Part shown: positions 7,239 to 15,417 of the stretch, piece by piece
Numbering within the stretch: the stretch's first letter is position 1
Layout: each line of letters starts with the position of its first letter
Assembly (NCBI GenBank): GCA_005502875.1
Contig: SCMV01000045.1
Coordinates: 1 to 32,509 of the forward strand
Length of the DNA: 32,509 nucleotides
Direction of reading: 5' to 3'
From: Comamonadaceae bacterium 2PF
Lineage (GTDB): Bacteria; Pseudomonadota; Gammaproteobacteria; Burkholderiales; Burkholderiaceae_C
Notes under the pieces: model-generated
Seen by the model: only the letters and a program-made list of their open reading frames with translations
Databases searched by the model: none
What the model was told of the DNA's origin: nothing
Made by a program: the position numbers and the translations under genes

Positions 7239-8047
7239 CAAGAGGCCCCCATGTGCTCGACGCCCACGCCGATGTCTTGCAGACCAAGGTGGGCGCGGCC
7301 TTTCCTGGCAGCCGCGCGGTGTTCCGAGGCCACGACCTGCACAAGGGCGACATCAAGGACCTCGACTGGCTGTCGCTGTGCGCCTTCGGCATCTTCGGCC
7401 GCCACGTGCCGCCCGAGCAGTTGCGCCTGTTCAACTCCGTCTGGGTGTGGACCAGCTACCCGGACTCGCGCCTGTGGAACAACCGCGTCGCAGCGCTGGC
7501 CGGCACCACGCGCAGCACGCCCACGCTGTCGCTGTGCGCCGCCCAAGGCTTGTCGGAAGCGGCCATCTACGGGCGGGGCATCGAGTTCAGAGCCGTCGAT
7601 TTCTACCTCAAGACCCGCGAGATCCTGGAGGGCGGCGTCAGCCTGGCTGATCACCTCGAAGCCTTCCTTCAGGGCGGCGGGCGCATGGCCGGCTTTGGTC
7701 GGCCCATTGCCACCGCCGACGAACGCGTCGCGCTGAGCCACGCCCTTGCGTGCGAGCTGGGTCTGGCCGATGGGTATCACGTGCGCCTGGCACTGGAGAT
7801 CGACGCGTACTTCGCCGCCGCGCGACCGCACCTGCGCATCAACGTCGCCGGGCTCTACAGCGCCTTCGCGGCCGACTTCGGCTGGACGCCGCGCGAGTTC
7901 GGCCTGTTCATGTTCGTGACCTTCCAGGCCGGGATGTACCCGTGTTACCTGGAGGCCGCAGACAAGCCCCCGGGGGCGATGTTCCCGGTGCGGTGCGCAG
8001 ACGTGCGGTATGAGGGGGCACCCGCGCGGGCGTGGCCTGGCGGGTAA
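7235..8047 (+). CDS. short citrate synthase-family protein, second of two
   Basis: This 270-residue protein appears homologous to the citrate synthase fold. GRGIEFRAVDFYLK aligns by eye with the GGANEAALKML helix. MAGFGRPIATADERVALS aligns with GFGHRVYKNYDPRA, and LRINVAGLYSAFAADFGW with YPNVDFYSGIILKAMGI. The catalytic His of GFGH is Arg here and the PNVD aspartate is Ala; the first catalytic His is also not evident. It is translationally coupled to the preceding gene (ATGA, 7235-7238) and ends the operon. The product probably assembles with the 6393-7238 protein, since citrate synthases are dimers with shared active sites; that is inference. The exact substrate is unknown. Confidence 0.65.
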   Translation: MTRGPHVLDAHADVLQTKVGAAFPGSRAVFRGHDLHKGDIKDLDWLSLCAFGIFGRHVPPEQLRLFNSVWVWTSYPDSRLWNNRVAALAGTTRSTPTLSLCAAQGLSEAAIYGRGIEFRAVDFYLKTREILEGGVSLADHLEAFLQGGGRMAGFGRPIATADERVALSHALACELGLADGYHVRLALEIDAYFAAARPHLRINVAGLYSAFAADFGWTPREFGLFMFVTFQAGMYPCYLEAADKPPGAMFPVRCADVRYEGAPARAWPGG

Positions 8048-8121
8048 CGCCCACGACACGGCCCTGCCCCGGCATCGAGGCAGGCTTGCGGGCTGAGGTG
8101 GCGAACAAGGTGGCACCAGGT

Positions 8122-8149
8122 GGGGCCGCTCACCCCCCTGAGCGGGCCC
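8122..8149. terminator. GC-rich hairpin at the leuA stop
   Basis: GGGCCGCTCA and TGAGCGGGCCC form a strong stem with one bulged base around the leuA stop codon, between leuA and the convergent citrate synthase-like gene. There is no U-tract. It could act as a terminator on either strand. Confidence 0.35.
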
Positions 8150-9809
8150 GGCGCAACCCGCTGCACAGCGCCTGGATGGACGCCTTCACGATGTTCTCGT
8201 CCACGCCCACACCGTAGGTCGAGCGGCCACCCACCCCCACCTCGACGATGGCGCAGGCCTTCGCGCTGCCGTCGTCGCGGGCGCTTGCCATGGAGCGCTC
8301 TTCGTAGCCGTGCACCTCCACCGCGATGCCGGCCGACGCAAAGGCCTGCACCGCCGCGTGGATGGGGCCGTTGCCATGGCCGCGCAAGGTGCGCTCCTGA
8401 CCATCGATCTCCACCGTCAGCTCGATGGCCTGGCCGCCGTCCTGCTCGAACACGCGCACAGCTCCGCATGGCTCGCGCCCACCTTGTTGCACGTAGGTGT
8501 CCGAGAAGATGCGCCAGATGTCGGCCGAGCTGAGCTCACCGCCCTGCGTGTCGGCCACGGCCTGCACCACGCTCGAGAACTCGATCTGCATGCGGCGCGG
8601 CATCACCACGCCGAAATCGGATTCGAGCAGGTAAGCCACCCCGCCCTTGCCCGACTGGCTGTTGACCCGGATCACGGAGTCGTAGCTGCGGCCCAGGTCG
8701 GCCGGGTCGATCGGCAAGTACGGCACGTTCCACCGCTCGCCGGCCTCAGAACCTTTTGAGTTCCTGGCGGCGAAACCCTTCTTGATGGCGTCCTGGTGGG
8801 AGCCAGAGAAGGCGGTGAAGACCAAGTCGCCCGCGTAAGGGTGACGTGGGTGAACGGGCAGTTGGGTGCAATGCTCGGCCGTGCGCACCACGGCGTTGAT
8901 GTCAGAGAAATCCAGCCCCGGGTGCACGCCTTGGGTGTAGAGGTTGAGGCCCAAGGTCACGATGTCGACGTTGCCGGTGCGCTCGCCGTTGCCGAACAGG
9001 CAGCCTTCGACGCGGTCGGCGCCGGCCATCAGGCCCAGCTCGGCGGCGGCCACGGCGGTGCCACGGTCGTTGTGCGGGTGCAGGCTCAAGATGACGCTGT
9101 CGCGGCGGGCCAGGTGGCGGTGCATCCACTCGATCTGGTCGGCGTAGACGTTGGGCGTGGTCAGCTCCACCGTGGTCGGCAGGTTCAAGATCGCCTTGCG
9201 CTCGGGGGTCGCGCCCCAGGCGGCGGTCACGGCGTCGCACACCTCGAGGGCGAAGTCGAGCTCGGTGCCGGTGAAGGTCTCGGGGCTGTATTCGAGCTGG
9301 ATCTCGGTTTCGGGCATGGTGGCCGCGATCTCGCGCACCAGCTTCACGCCGGCCACGGCCATCTCGCGCACCTCCTCGCGGCTCATGTTGAAGACGACCT
9401 CGCGAAAGGGCTTGGAGGTGGCGTTGTAGACGTGGACGATGGCTTTTTTGGCGCCACGCACCGACTCCATGGTGCGGCGGATCAGGTGCTCTCGCGCCTG
9501 GGTCAGCACCTCGATGGTCACGTCTTCGGGGATCAACTTTTCATCGACGAGCTTGCGCACGAAGCCGAAATCGGTGTCGGACGCCGAGGGGAAAGCCACC
9601 TCGATTTCCTTGAAGCCGATGGCGCACAGCGTCTGGAACATGCGCAGCTTCTTCTCGCCGTTCATGGGCTCGAAGAGCGACTGGTTGCCGTCGCGCAGGT
9701 CGGTGCTCATCCACACGGGTGGCCGGCTGATGACCTGGTTGGGCCAGGTGCGGTCCTTCAAGCCAACGGGCGGGAAGGCGGTGTACTTGGTCTGCGGGTT
9801 GGCGAGCAT
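8130..9809 (-). CDS. leuA: 2-isopropylmalate synthase
   Basis: LeuA condenses acetyl-CoA with 2-oxoisovalerate in the first committed step of leucine synthesis. The 559-residue product is the long, yeast-type form. The start region [20 protein letters not shown] is followed by [15 protein letters not shown] (metal-binding DxRDGxQ type), [13 protein letters not shown], and [18 protein letters not shown] with the HxH-type metal ligands. [14 protein letters not shown] follows. The C-terminal regulatory domain (residues about 430-559) with [12 protein letters not shown] should bind leucine for feedback inhibition. The frame extends upstream to 9971, but that part is not LeuA-like, so ATG 9809 is chosen. 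It is divergent from an Lrp/AsnC regulator gene that may control it. Confidence 0.96.
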   Translation of the reverse strand: MLANPQTKYTAFPPVGLKDRTWPNQVISRPPVWMSTDLRDGNQSLFEPMNGEKKLRMFQTLCAIGFKEIEVAFPSASDTDFGFVRKLVDEKLIPEDVTIEVLTQAREHLIRRTMESVRGAKKAIVHVYNATSKPFREVVFNMSREEVREMAVAGVKLVREIAATMPETEIQLEYSPETFTGTELDFALEVCDAVTAAWGATPERKAILNLPTTVELTTPNVYADQIEWMHRHLARRDSVILSLHPHNDRGTAVAAAELGLMAGADRVEGCLFGNGERTGNVDIVTLGLNLYTQGVHPGLDFSDINAVVRTAEHCTQLPVHPRHPYAGDLVFTAFSGSHQDAIKKGFAARNSKGSEAGERWNVPYLPIDPADLGRSYDSVIRVNSQSGKGGVAYLLESDFGVVMPRRMQIEFSSVVQAVADTQGGELSSADIWRIFSDTYVQQGGREPCGAVRVFEQDGGQAIELTVEIDGQERTLRGHGNGPIHAAVQAFASAGIAVEVHGYEERSMASARDDGSAKACAIVEVGVGGRSTYGVGVDENIVKASIQALCSGLRRARSGG

Positions 9810-9923
9810 GGTGGTCTTTGCGCTGAGGTTCAAAGGGCGGGTTGACGGGGTTGGCTGCCTGTTTGGCTTGGGCGCCCCTCTCAACCGATGCAGGAATCTT
9901 ATGGCGCCACCCACCGCAGAGAC

Positions 9924-9971
9924 TGCCAAATTCATGCACACATAGCGCTTGTTTTGGCAGAATATTGCCAA
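9924..9971. promoter_or_regulatory. Lrp-type operator candidate between leuA and the Lrp-family gene
   Basis: A perfect inverted repeat TTGGCA-GAATAT-TGCCAA occupies 9954-9971, ending 18 bases before the regulator start. A third half-site, TGCCAA, is at 9924-9929. The half-sites start 30 and 12 bases apart. An AT-rich centre in a GC-rich genome and repeated half-sites fit an autoregulated Lrp/AsnC site that could also reach the leuA promoter. Confidence 0.55.
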
Positions 9972-9989
9972 TCAAACCGGAATTACGCC

Positions 9990-10457
9990 ATGGAACACGA
10001 ACTCGACCGGCACGACAAGCAGATCCTCGCCGTGCTGCAGGAAGACGGGCGCATCAGCAACCAGGACCTGGCCGACCGCATCGGCCTGTCGCCCTCGCCT
10101 TGCCTGCGGCGCGTGCGCATGCTCGAAGAGTCGGGCGTGATCGCTGGCTACCGCGCCATGCTGGACGCGCGCAAGCTGGGCCTGTCGCTGATGGCGCTCA
10201 TCGGCATCTCGATGGACAAGCACACGCCCGAGCGGTTTCAGGCGCTCGAAGCCGTCATCCGCGACATCCCCGAGGTGCTGGAGTGCCTGCTCATCACCGG
10301 CCAGACGGCCGACTACCAGCTCAAGGTGGTGGTGCGCGACATGGACGCCTACCAGCACCTGCTGCTCAACCGCATCACCCAGATCAAGGGCGTGACGGGC
10401 GTGCACACCAGCTTCGTGCTGCGGCGCGTGGTCGACCGCACCGCCCTGCCGCTTTGA
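9990..10457 (+). CDS. Lrp/AsnC family transcriptional regulator
   Basis: This is a 155-residue regulator of the feast/famine family. The N-terminal winged helix-turn-helix covers residues about 4-60 (LDRHDKQILAVLQEDGRISN, then LADRIGLSPSPCLRRVRMLE). The C-terminal RAM domain (LMALIGISMDKHTPERFQAL, IPEVLECLLITGQTADYQLK, and the end HTSFVLRRVVDRTALPL) normally binds an amino acid and forms octamers. The frame is open from 9888, but similarity begins at MEHELDRHDK, so ATG 9990 is used. It is divergent from leuA across 180 bases with an inverted repeat at 9954-9971. Control of leuA or branched-chain amino-acid metabolism is plausible but inferred. Confidence 0.92.
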   Translation: MEHELDRHDKQILAVLQEDGRISNQDLADRIGLSPSPCLRRVRMLEESGVIAGYRAMLDARKLGLSLMALIGISMDKHTPERFQALEAVIRDIPEVLECLLITGQTADYQLKVVVRDMDAYQHLLLNRITQIKGVTGVHTSFVLRRVVDRTALPL

Positions 10458-10478
10458 GCGGCGGGCTTTTGCGAGGGC

Positions 10479-11741
10479 TCAGCGCTGTGGCTTGAGGAAG
10501 TCGGCCACGGCGCGCGCCATGGCCACCCCCTCCTCGCCGTGATAGCCGTCGACGTAATCGTTGCTCAGGCGCACGACCACCACGCCCTGCTTGGGCGAGA
10601 CATGGATCATCTGCCCCTGGATGCCCAAGGCGATGAAGTCACCCCGACCGCCTTCCAGCGGCCACCAGTGGTAGCCAAAACCCATCAGCTCTTGCGTCTT
10701 GACCTTGCGGGGCACTTGGGTGGATCGCCATGACTTGCCTTCGCTGGCTCGCGTGGCGTCCTGCACCCACTGCGCGTTGAGCAACTGCTGGCCACGCCAC
10801 GCGCCCTCCTGCAAAAACCATTGGCCGAACACCGCGTAGCTGCGCGCGGTGGCGTAAAGGCAGCACAGCGCGAAGTCACGGCCCTGGGCGTCGGTCAGGA
10901 TGCGCGCGTCGTCGGGCATGCCCAGCGGAGCCCAAATGTCGCGGCTGAGGATGCGGTGCAGCGGCTGGCCTTGCGCGCCTTCCAGCGCCATCGCGATCGC
11001 CTGCGACACGATGCTGGCGTACTCGTACTTGCTGCCGGGCTCGAAGGCGCGGCTCAGCGCGGGCTCGGTCACCTTCTGGTCGAGCGTGTGACCCGCCAGG
11101 CCGCCCGTGAAGCGGTTGGCGATGACCTGCATGAACAGCGCCACGCGGTCGACCTCTTCGACGTAGCGCACGCCGGCGCTCATCATCAGGGCTTGCTTGA
11201 AGGTCACGCCTTTGAAGCCGTTGGCGGCCAGCGCCGGAGCGTAGCGGTCCATCGGATCGTCGACCGACGCGATGCGGCCTTGCTGGATGGCCAGGCCCAC
11301 GAGGGCCGAGAGCACCTGCTTCATCATCGACCAGGACTGGTGCAGCGTGGTCGGGCCGTTGGGCCAGCGGTGGTGCTCGTAGACCACCTTGCCGTCTTGC
11401 AGCACCAGCAAGGCCTTGACCGAACCGCGCGCGTGGAAGTCTTCGAGCGACCACTGGCGACCCTCCCACTCGTAGCGCAGCGCAGACAGGTCACGCGGCG
11501 CCGCGGTCAGGGCCACACGCGGAACCGGTTGGTTGGCCTTGGGACCACTGACCGGCGCCGTGGGCAGCACCCATTCTGGCTTGAACAGTTGGGGCGGCAA
11601 AGCCCAGGCTGGAGCGCAGCCAAGCACCGCCCAGGCAAGCAGCGCGACCCATGCCAGCACAGGTTTCAAAACGGCCCGCACGGCAGGTCTGGCGCTCGTC
11701 ATCCGAACCGTCAACCCGGTGCGCTGGCTTTGGGGCGTCAT
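10479..11741 (-). CDS. secreted serine hydrolase, class C beta-lactamase/6-aminohexanoate-dimer hydrolase-like
   Basis: This is a 420-residue member of the serine beta-lactamase-like superfamily. An N-terminal signal segment (VLAWVALLAWAVLGCAPAWA) suggests export with cleavage at AWA/LPP; a lipobox around VLGC is imperfect. The nucleophile motif SxxK is Ser138-Met-Met-Lys141 (HQSWSMMK). The YxS/N motif is in KYEYASIVSQ. The C-terminal part, GYHWWPLEGGRGDFIALGIQ, resembles the third motif region of NylB/EstB-type hydrolases. AGGAG about 5 bases before ATG 11741 supports the start. It likely cleaves an ester or amide in the periplasm; substrate unknown. It lies 59 bases downstream of puuD on the same strand, so it may be co-transcribed, with no evident metabolic link. 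Confidence 0.82.
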   Translation of the reverse strand: MTPQSQRTGLTVRMTSARPAVRAVLKPVLAWVALLAWAVLGCAPAWALPPQLFKPEWVLPTAPVSGPKANQPVPRVALTAAPRDLSALRYEWEGRQWSLEDFHARGSVKALLVLQDGKVVYEHHRWPNGPTTLHQSWSMMKQVLSALVGLAIQQGRIASVDDPMDRYAPALAANGFKGVTFKQALMMSAGVRYVEEVDRVALFMQVIANRFTGGLAGHTLDQKVTEPALSRAFEPGSKYEYASIVSQAIAMALEGAQGQPLHRILSRDIWAPLGMPDDARILTDAQGRDFALCCLYATARSYAVFGQWFLQEGAWRGQQLLNAQWVQDATRASEGKSWRSTQVPRKVKTQELMGFGYHWWPLEGGRGDFIALGIQGQMIHVSPKQGVVVVRLSNDYVDGYHGEEGVAMARAVADFLKPQR

Positions 11742-11800
11742 CTCGTCTCCTCTTGTGTCGCGTCAAGCACGGCAGCGAGGATAGCTGAGCGTCGCACCCC

Positions 11801-13042
11801 TCAGGGCTGGGGCTGCCCCTGGAGCTTGAACCAGCGCCCGATCAGCTCACGTTCTGCGTCGGTGATCTGGGTGGCGTTGTTCATGGGCATGGCCTTGAGC
11901 ACCACCACCTGCTGGTAGATGGCCTGCGCGTGCTGCGTGATGAGCTCAGGCGTGTGCAAGGCCACGCCCTTGTTGGCCAGGTTGGCGTTGTGGCAGAGCG
12001 CGCAGCGCTGGGCCACGATGGCCTCGACCTGAGGGCGCAGCGTGGCAGCCGTTTCGACCACAGGGGCAACGCCAGCAGGGGCCGCACTCACCGGCGCAGG
12101 CTTGGGCGCCAGCCAGATGGCCACGCCCAGCAGCACGGCCACACCAGCGGCGGCCCAAGCCCAGGGTGCCCGGGTGCCGGCCACTTCCGTTTTGTGGCGA
12201 GCCACAAAGAACTGCCGGATCAAGGCACCCGCCAGCATGATCAGCACCAGCACCAGCCAGTTGTGCGCGTGCGAGTAGGCCCAGCCGTAGTGGTTGCTGA
12301 GCATCGCGAACAGCACCGGCAGCGTGAAATAGGTGTTGTGCACGCTGCGCTGCTTGCCGCGCTGGCCGTGCACCGGGTCAACCGGCTGGCCGGCGCGCAT
12401 GGCGGCCACCACCTTGCGCTGCCCGGGGATGATCCAGAAGAACACGTTGGCGCTCATGGCCGTGGCCATCATGGCCCCCACCAGCAGGAAGGCCGCGCGC
12501 CCCGCGAACAGCTGGCAAGCCAGCCACGAGGCGAACACCACGACGACGAAGATGGCTGCCCCGACGACCTTGTCGCCATTCGGGCCACGGCCCAGGAATC
12601 GGCAGATCAGGTCGTAGATCAGCCAGAAGCCGGCCAGGAAGCCAAGCGCAGCATGCACAGCGGCCACGGGCTTCCAGTTGTGCACGCTCTGGTCGATCAG
12701 GAAGGTGCCCGCGTTGAACAGGTACAGCACCGTGAACAGCGCGAAACCGGTCAGCCAGGTGGAGTAGCTCTCCCAGTAGAACCAGTGAAGGTTCTCGGGC
12801 AGCTTCGGGGGCGCGCCCAGGTACTTCTGGGGGTTGTAGAAGCCGCCGCCGTGCACGGCCCACAGCTCGCCACCCACGCCCTTGTCGCGCAGGGCCGCGT
12901 CTTGCGGCTTGGTCAGCGTGTTGTCCAGCCACACGAAGTAGAACGAGGAGCCCACCCAGGCAATCGCCGTGATGACGTGCGCCCAGCGCAGCAGCAAGTT
13001 GGCCCAGTCCAGGGCGTAAGCCAAGATCGGAGAGAAGTCCAT
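11801..13042 (-). CDS. puuD: membrane-bound urate hydroxylase with C-terminal cytochrome c
   Basis: PuuD oxidises urate to 5-hydroxyisourate in the cytoplasmic membrane, passing electrons to the respiratory chain rather than oxygen. The 413-residue protein starts with a membrane domain of several hydrophobic helices (ANLLLRWAHVITAIAWVGSS, TWLTGFALFTVLYLF, AAIFVVVVFASWLACQLF and others). It has conserved histidines and WFYWESYSTW, as in the urate oxidase N-terminal family. A short linker leads to a class I cytochrome c domain with the haem motif CALCH near residue 345 and an axial Met in KAMPMNNA. The gene starts 10 bases after the hiuH stop on the same strand, consistent with an operon supplying HiuH with its substrate. 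Confidence 0.93.
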   Translation of the reverse strand: MDFSPILAYALDWANLLLRWAHVITAIAWVGSSFYFVWLDNTLTKPQDAALRDKGVGGELWAVHGGGFYNPQKYLGAPPKLPENLHWFYWESYSTWLTGFALFTVLYLFNAGTFLIDQSVHNWKPVAAVHAALGFLAGFWLIYDLICRFLGRGPNGDKVVGAAIFVVVVFASWLACQLFAGRAAFLLVGAMMATAMSANVFFWIIPGQRKVVAAMRAGQPVDPVHGQRGKQRSVHNTYFTLPVLFAMLSNHYGWAYSHAHNWLVLVLIMLAGALIRQFFVARHKTEVAGTRAPWAWAAAGVAVLLGVAIWLAPKPAPVSAAPAGVAPVVETAATLRPQVEAIVAQRCALCHNANLANKGVALHTPELITQHAQAIYQQVVVLKAMPMNNATQITDAERELIGRWFKLQGQPQP

Positions 13043-13052
13043 GCCCTGCCCT

Positions 13053-13448
<396 letters not shown>

Positions 13449-13501
13449 GGTGTCAGCGAAATGTTGAGACACAAACAGGGCTTGTGCCGCCAAAGAAAAA
13501 C

Positions 13502-13509
13502 TGTATACA
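13502..13509. promoter_or_regulatory. GntR/FCD-type operator candidate TGTATACA
   Basis: A perfect 8-bp palindrome, TGTATACA, lies in the 72-base interval between uraH and the GntR gene, 11 bases before the regulator start. FCD-group GntR proteins often bind GTATAC-centred sites. The A/T-rich sequence around it (AAAAACTGTATACACTTTAA) could also supply -10 elements for the divergent promoters, so binding would block transcription of both arms. Confidence 0.6.
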
Positions 13510-13520
13510 CTTTAACCACG

Positions 13521-14339
13521 ATGAGCGCCGCACGCAAGCCGTCCAGATCACCCGCCAGCCACACCCCAGTGGCCGAGCCGACCTCGTTCGCCCCAGCCAG
13601 CCGCAGGCCGCCCCTGGCCAAAGCCGATGCAGATGCGATTCCCATGCCACCCGAGCCGGTCACCGGCGACGACACCAGCAGCACAGAGCACATCGTGCTG
13701 GCGGTGACCCGAGCCATCGTCGAGCACCGCCTGCTGCCAGGCGAGAAGCTGGTCGAGCAGAAAATCGCCGATCGCTTCGGCGTGTCACGCACCATCGTGA
13801 GGCAGGCCTTCAACCGCCTGTCCGAGCTCAAGCTGGTGCGCCTGGAGCCCGCACGTGGCGCCTTCGTGGCCGCGCCTTCCATCACCGAGGCTCGCGAAGT
13901 CTTCGCGGTGCGCCGCATGGTCGAGGGCCAGATGATGCGCGCGCTGGTGGCCAGCATCCGCCCCGCTCAACTGCGCACCCTCAAGGCCCACCTCAAGGCC
14001 GAGGGCGACGCCGTCAAACGCATCGACGTGCAGGCGCGCACCCAGCTGTTGTTCGACTTCCACGTCGAGCTGGCCCGCGTGCTGGGCAACCAGGTGCTGG
14101 TCAACCTGATGCAGGAGCTGGTCTCGCGCTGCTCGCTCATCACGCTGATGTACCAGTCGTCCGACGACGCCGAGACCTCGCACGCCGAGCACATCGCCAT
14201 CCTCAAGGCCATCGAGGCCCGCGACGCCGACACCGCCGCCGCCCTGGTCGACGACCACCTGATGACGGTGGAGCACCAGCTCACCGAGCGCCCGCGCGCG
14301 CCCCACATCCCTGCCCTGATCGCCAGGCGACAGGCGTGA
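13521..14339 (+). CDS. GntR family transcriptional regulator, FCD group
   Basis: This is a 272-residue regulator. A Pro/Ala-rich N-terminal tail (residues 1-50) is followed by a winged helix-turn-helix (about 55-120) with LLPGEKLVEQKIADRFGVSR and TIVRQAFNRLSELKLVRLEP. An all-helical FCD ligand-binding domain (about 125-255) follows. It contains VRRMVEGQMMRALVAS, DFHVELARVLGNQVL and SHAEHIAILKAIEARDADTA, including Asp/His residues typical of metal-dependent effector binding. The start ATG 13521 is preferred over 13461, since the latter would run through the operator. It sits between the two arms of the purine cluster, so it probably represses them and responds to urate, allantoin or a later intermediate; the ligand is inference. 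Confidence 0.92.
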   Translation: MSAARKPSRSPASHTPVAEPTSFAPASRRPPLAKADADAIPMPPEPVTGDDTSSTEHIVLAVTRAIVEHRLLPGEKLVEQKIADRFGVSRTIVRQAFNRLSELKLVRLEPARGAFVAAPSITEAREVFAVRRMVEGQMMRALVASIRPAQLRTLKAHLKAEGDAVKRIDVQARTQLLFDFHVELARVLGNQVLVNLMQELVSRCSLITLMYQSSDDAETSHAEHIAILKAIEARDADTAAALVDDHLMTVEHQLTERPRAPHIPALIARRQA

Positions 14340-14399
14340 CGCCAACGCGTCCACTCGCCGACAACCCTCAGCATAAACAGCCGCACAACCCGCCGCACC

Positions 14400-15362
14400 A
14401 TGCCACAGCCGAGCACATCGAGCACACAGCGCCCTTATCCGCGTGACCTGATCGGACACGGCCGCAACCCGCCGCACGCGCGCTGGCCGGGCGGCGCGCG
14501 CATCGCCGTGCAGTTCGTGCTCAATTACGAAGAAGGCGGCGAGAACTGCGTGCTGCATGGCGACGCAGGCAGCGAGCAGTTCCTCAGCGAGATGTTCAAC
14601 CCGCCGGCCTACCCAGATCGGCACATGAGCATGGAGTCGATCTACGAATACGGCTCACGGGCTGGCGTGTGGCGCTTGCTGCGCGAGTTCGAGCAGCGCC
14701 AGATGCCGCTGACCATCTTCGGTGTGAGCATGGCCCTGCAGCGCCACCCCGAACTCACGCAAGCATTCAAAGATTTGGGCCACGAGATCGCCTGCCACGG
14801 CTGGCGCTGGATCAGCTACCAGCAAATCGACGAGGCCACCGAGCGCGCCCACATGGCCGAGGGCATGCGCATCATCCAGGCGCTGACCGGCGAGCGCCCG
14901 CTGGGCTGGTACACCGGCCGAGACAGCCCCAACACCCACCGCCTGGTCGCCGACTTCGGCGGCTTCGAGTACGACAGCGACCACTACGGCGACGACCTGC
15001 CCTTCTGGATGCCGGTTGCCAAATCGAATGGCGAGGTCGTGCAGCAGCTCATCGTGCCCTACGCCATGGACACGAACGACATGCGCTTTTGCCTGCCGCA
15101 AGGCTTCTCGCAGGGCGAGGACTTCTTCACCTACCTGCGCGATGCCTTCGACGTGCTCTATGCCGAAGGCGACCCGAACGGCCTGGACCGCCCGAAGATG
15201 CTGAGCATCGGCATGCACTGCCGCCTGCTGGGCCGACCGGGCCGCATGCGTGCGCTGCAGAAGTTCCTCGACCACGTCCAGGCCCATGAGCACGTGTGGG
15301 TGTGCCGCCGCATCGACATCGCCCGCCACTGGCGTGCTACGCACCCAGCCCCAACAGCTTGA
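14400..15362 (+). CDS. puuE: allantoinase PuuE (polysaccharide deacetylase-like)
   Basis: PuuE hydrolyses allantoin to allantoate. This type belongs to the polysaccharide deacetylase fold rather than the amidohydrolase superfamily. The 320-residue protein shows the family start (YPRDLIGHGRNPPHARWPGG). It continues with RIAVQFVLNYEEGGENCVLH, the EYGSRAGVWRLLREFE segment, GHEIACHGWRWISYQ, and GWYTGRDSPNTHRLV. DSDHYGDDLPFW and SIGMHCRLLGRPGR complete the barrel. The gene begins 60 bases after the GntR stop and precedes the uraD-allC fusion by 55 bases, on one strand, consistent with a single operon. The length matches known PuuE proteins. Confidence 0.94.
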   Translation: MPQPSTSSTQRPYPRDLIGHGRNPPHARWPGGARIAVQFVLNYEEGGENCVLHGDAGSEQFLSEMFNPPAYPDRHMSMESIYEYGSRAGVWRLLREFEQRQMPLTIFGVSMALQRHPELTQAFKDLGHEIACHGWRWISYQQIDEATERAHMAEGMRIIQALTGERPLGWYTGRDSPNTHRLVADFGGFEYDSDHYGDDLPFWMPVAKSNGEVVQQLIVPYAMDTNDMRFCLPQGFSQGEDFFTYLRDAFDVLYAEGDPNGLDRPKMLSIGMHCRLLGRPGRMRALQKFLDHVQAHEHVWVCRRIDIARHWRATHPAPTA

Positions 15363-15417
15363 GGTGGCCTGAACCCGCCTGACCCTGCCTGAAACCGCCC
15401 GCCCAGACGCCACCGCC

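Noticed and set aside
9810..9971. Extended leuA start at 9971
   Set aside because: The extra 54 residues overlap the inverted repeat and are not LeuA-like; the usual N-terminus starts at 9809.
9810..9989. Leucine-rich leader peptide or attenuator before leuA
   Set aside because: The only upstream in-frame or nearby minus-strand frames have few leucine codons and no ribosome site; no terminator/antiterminator pair was seen.
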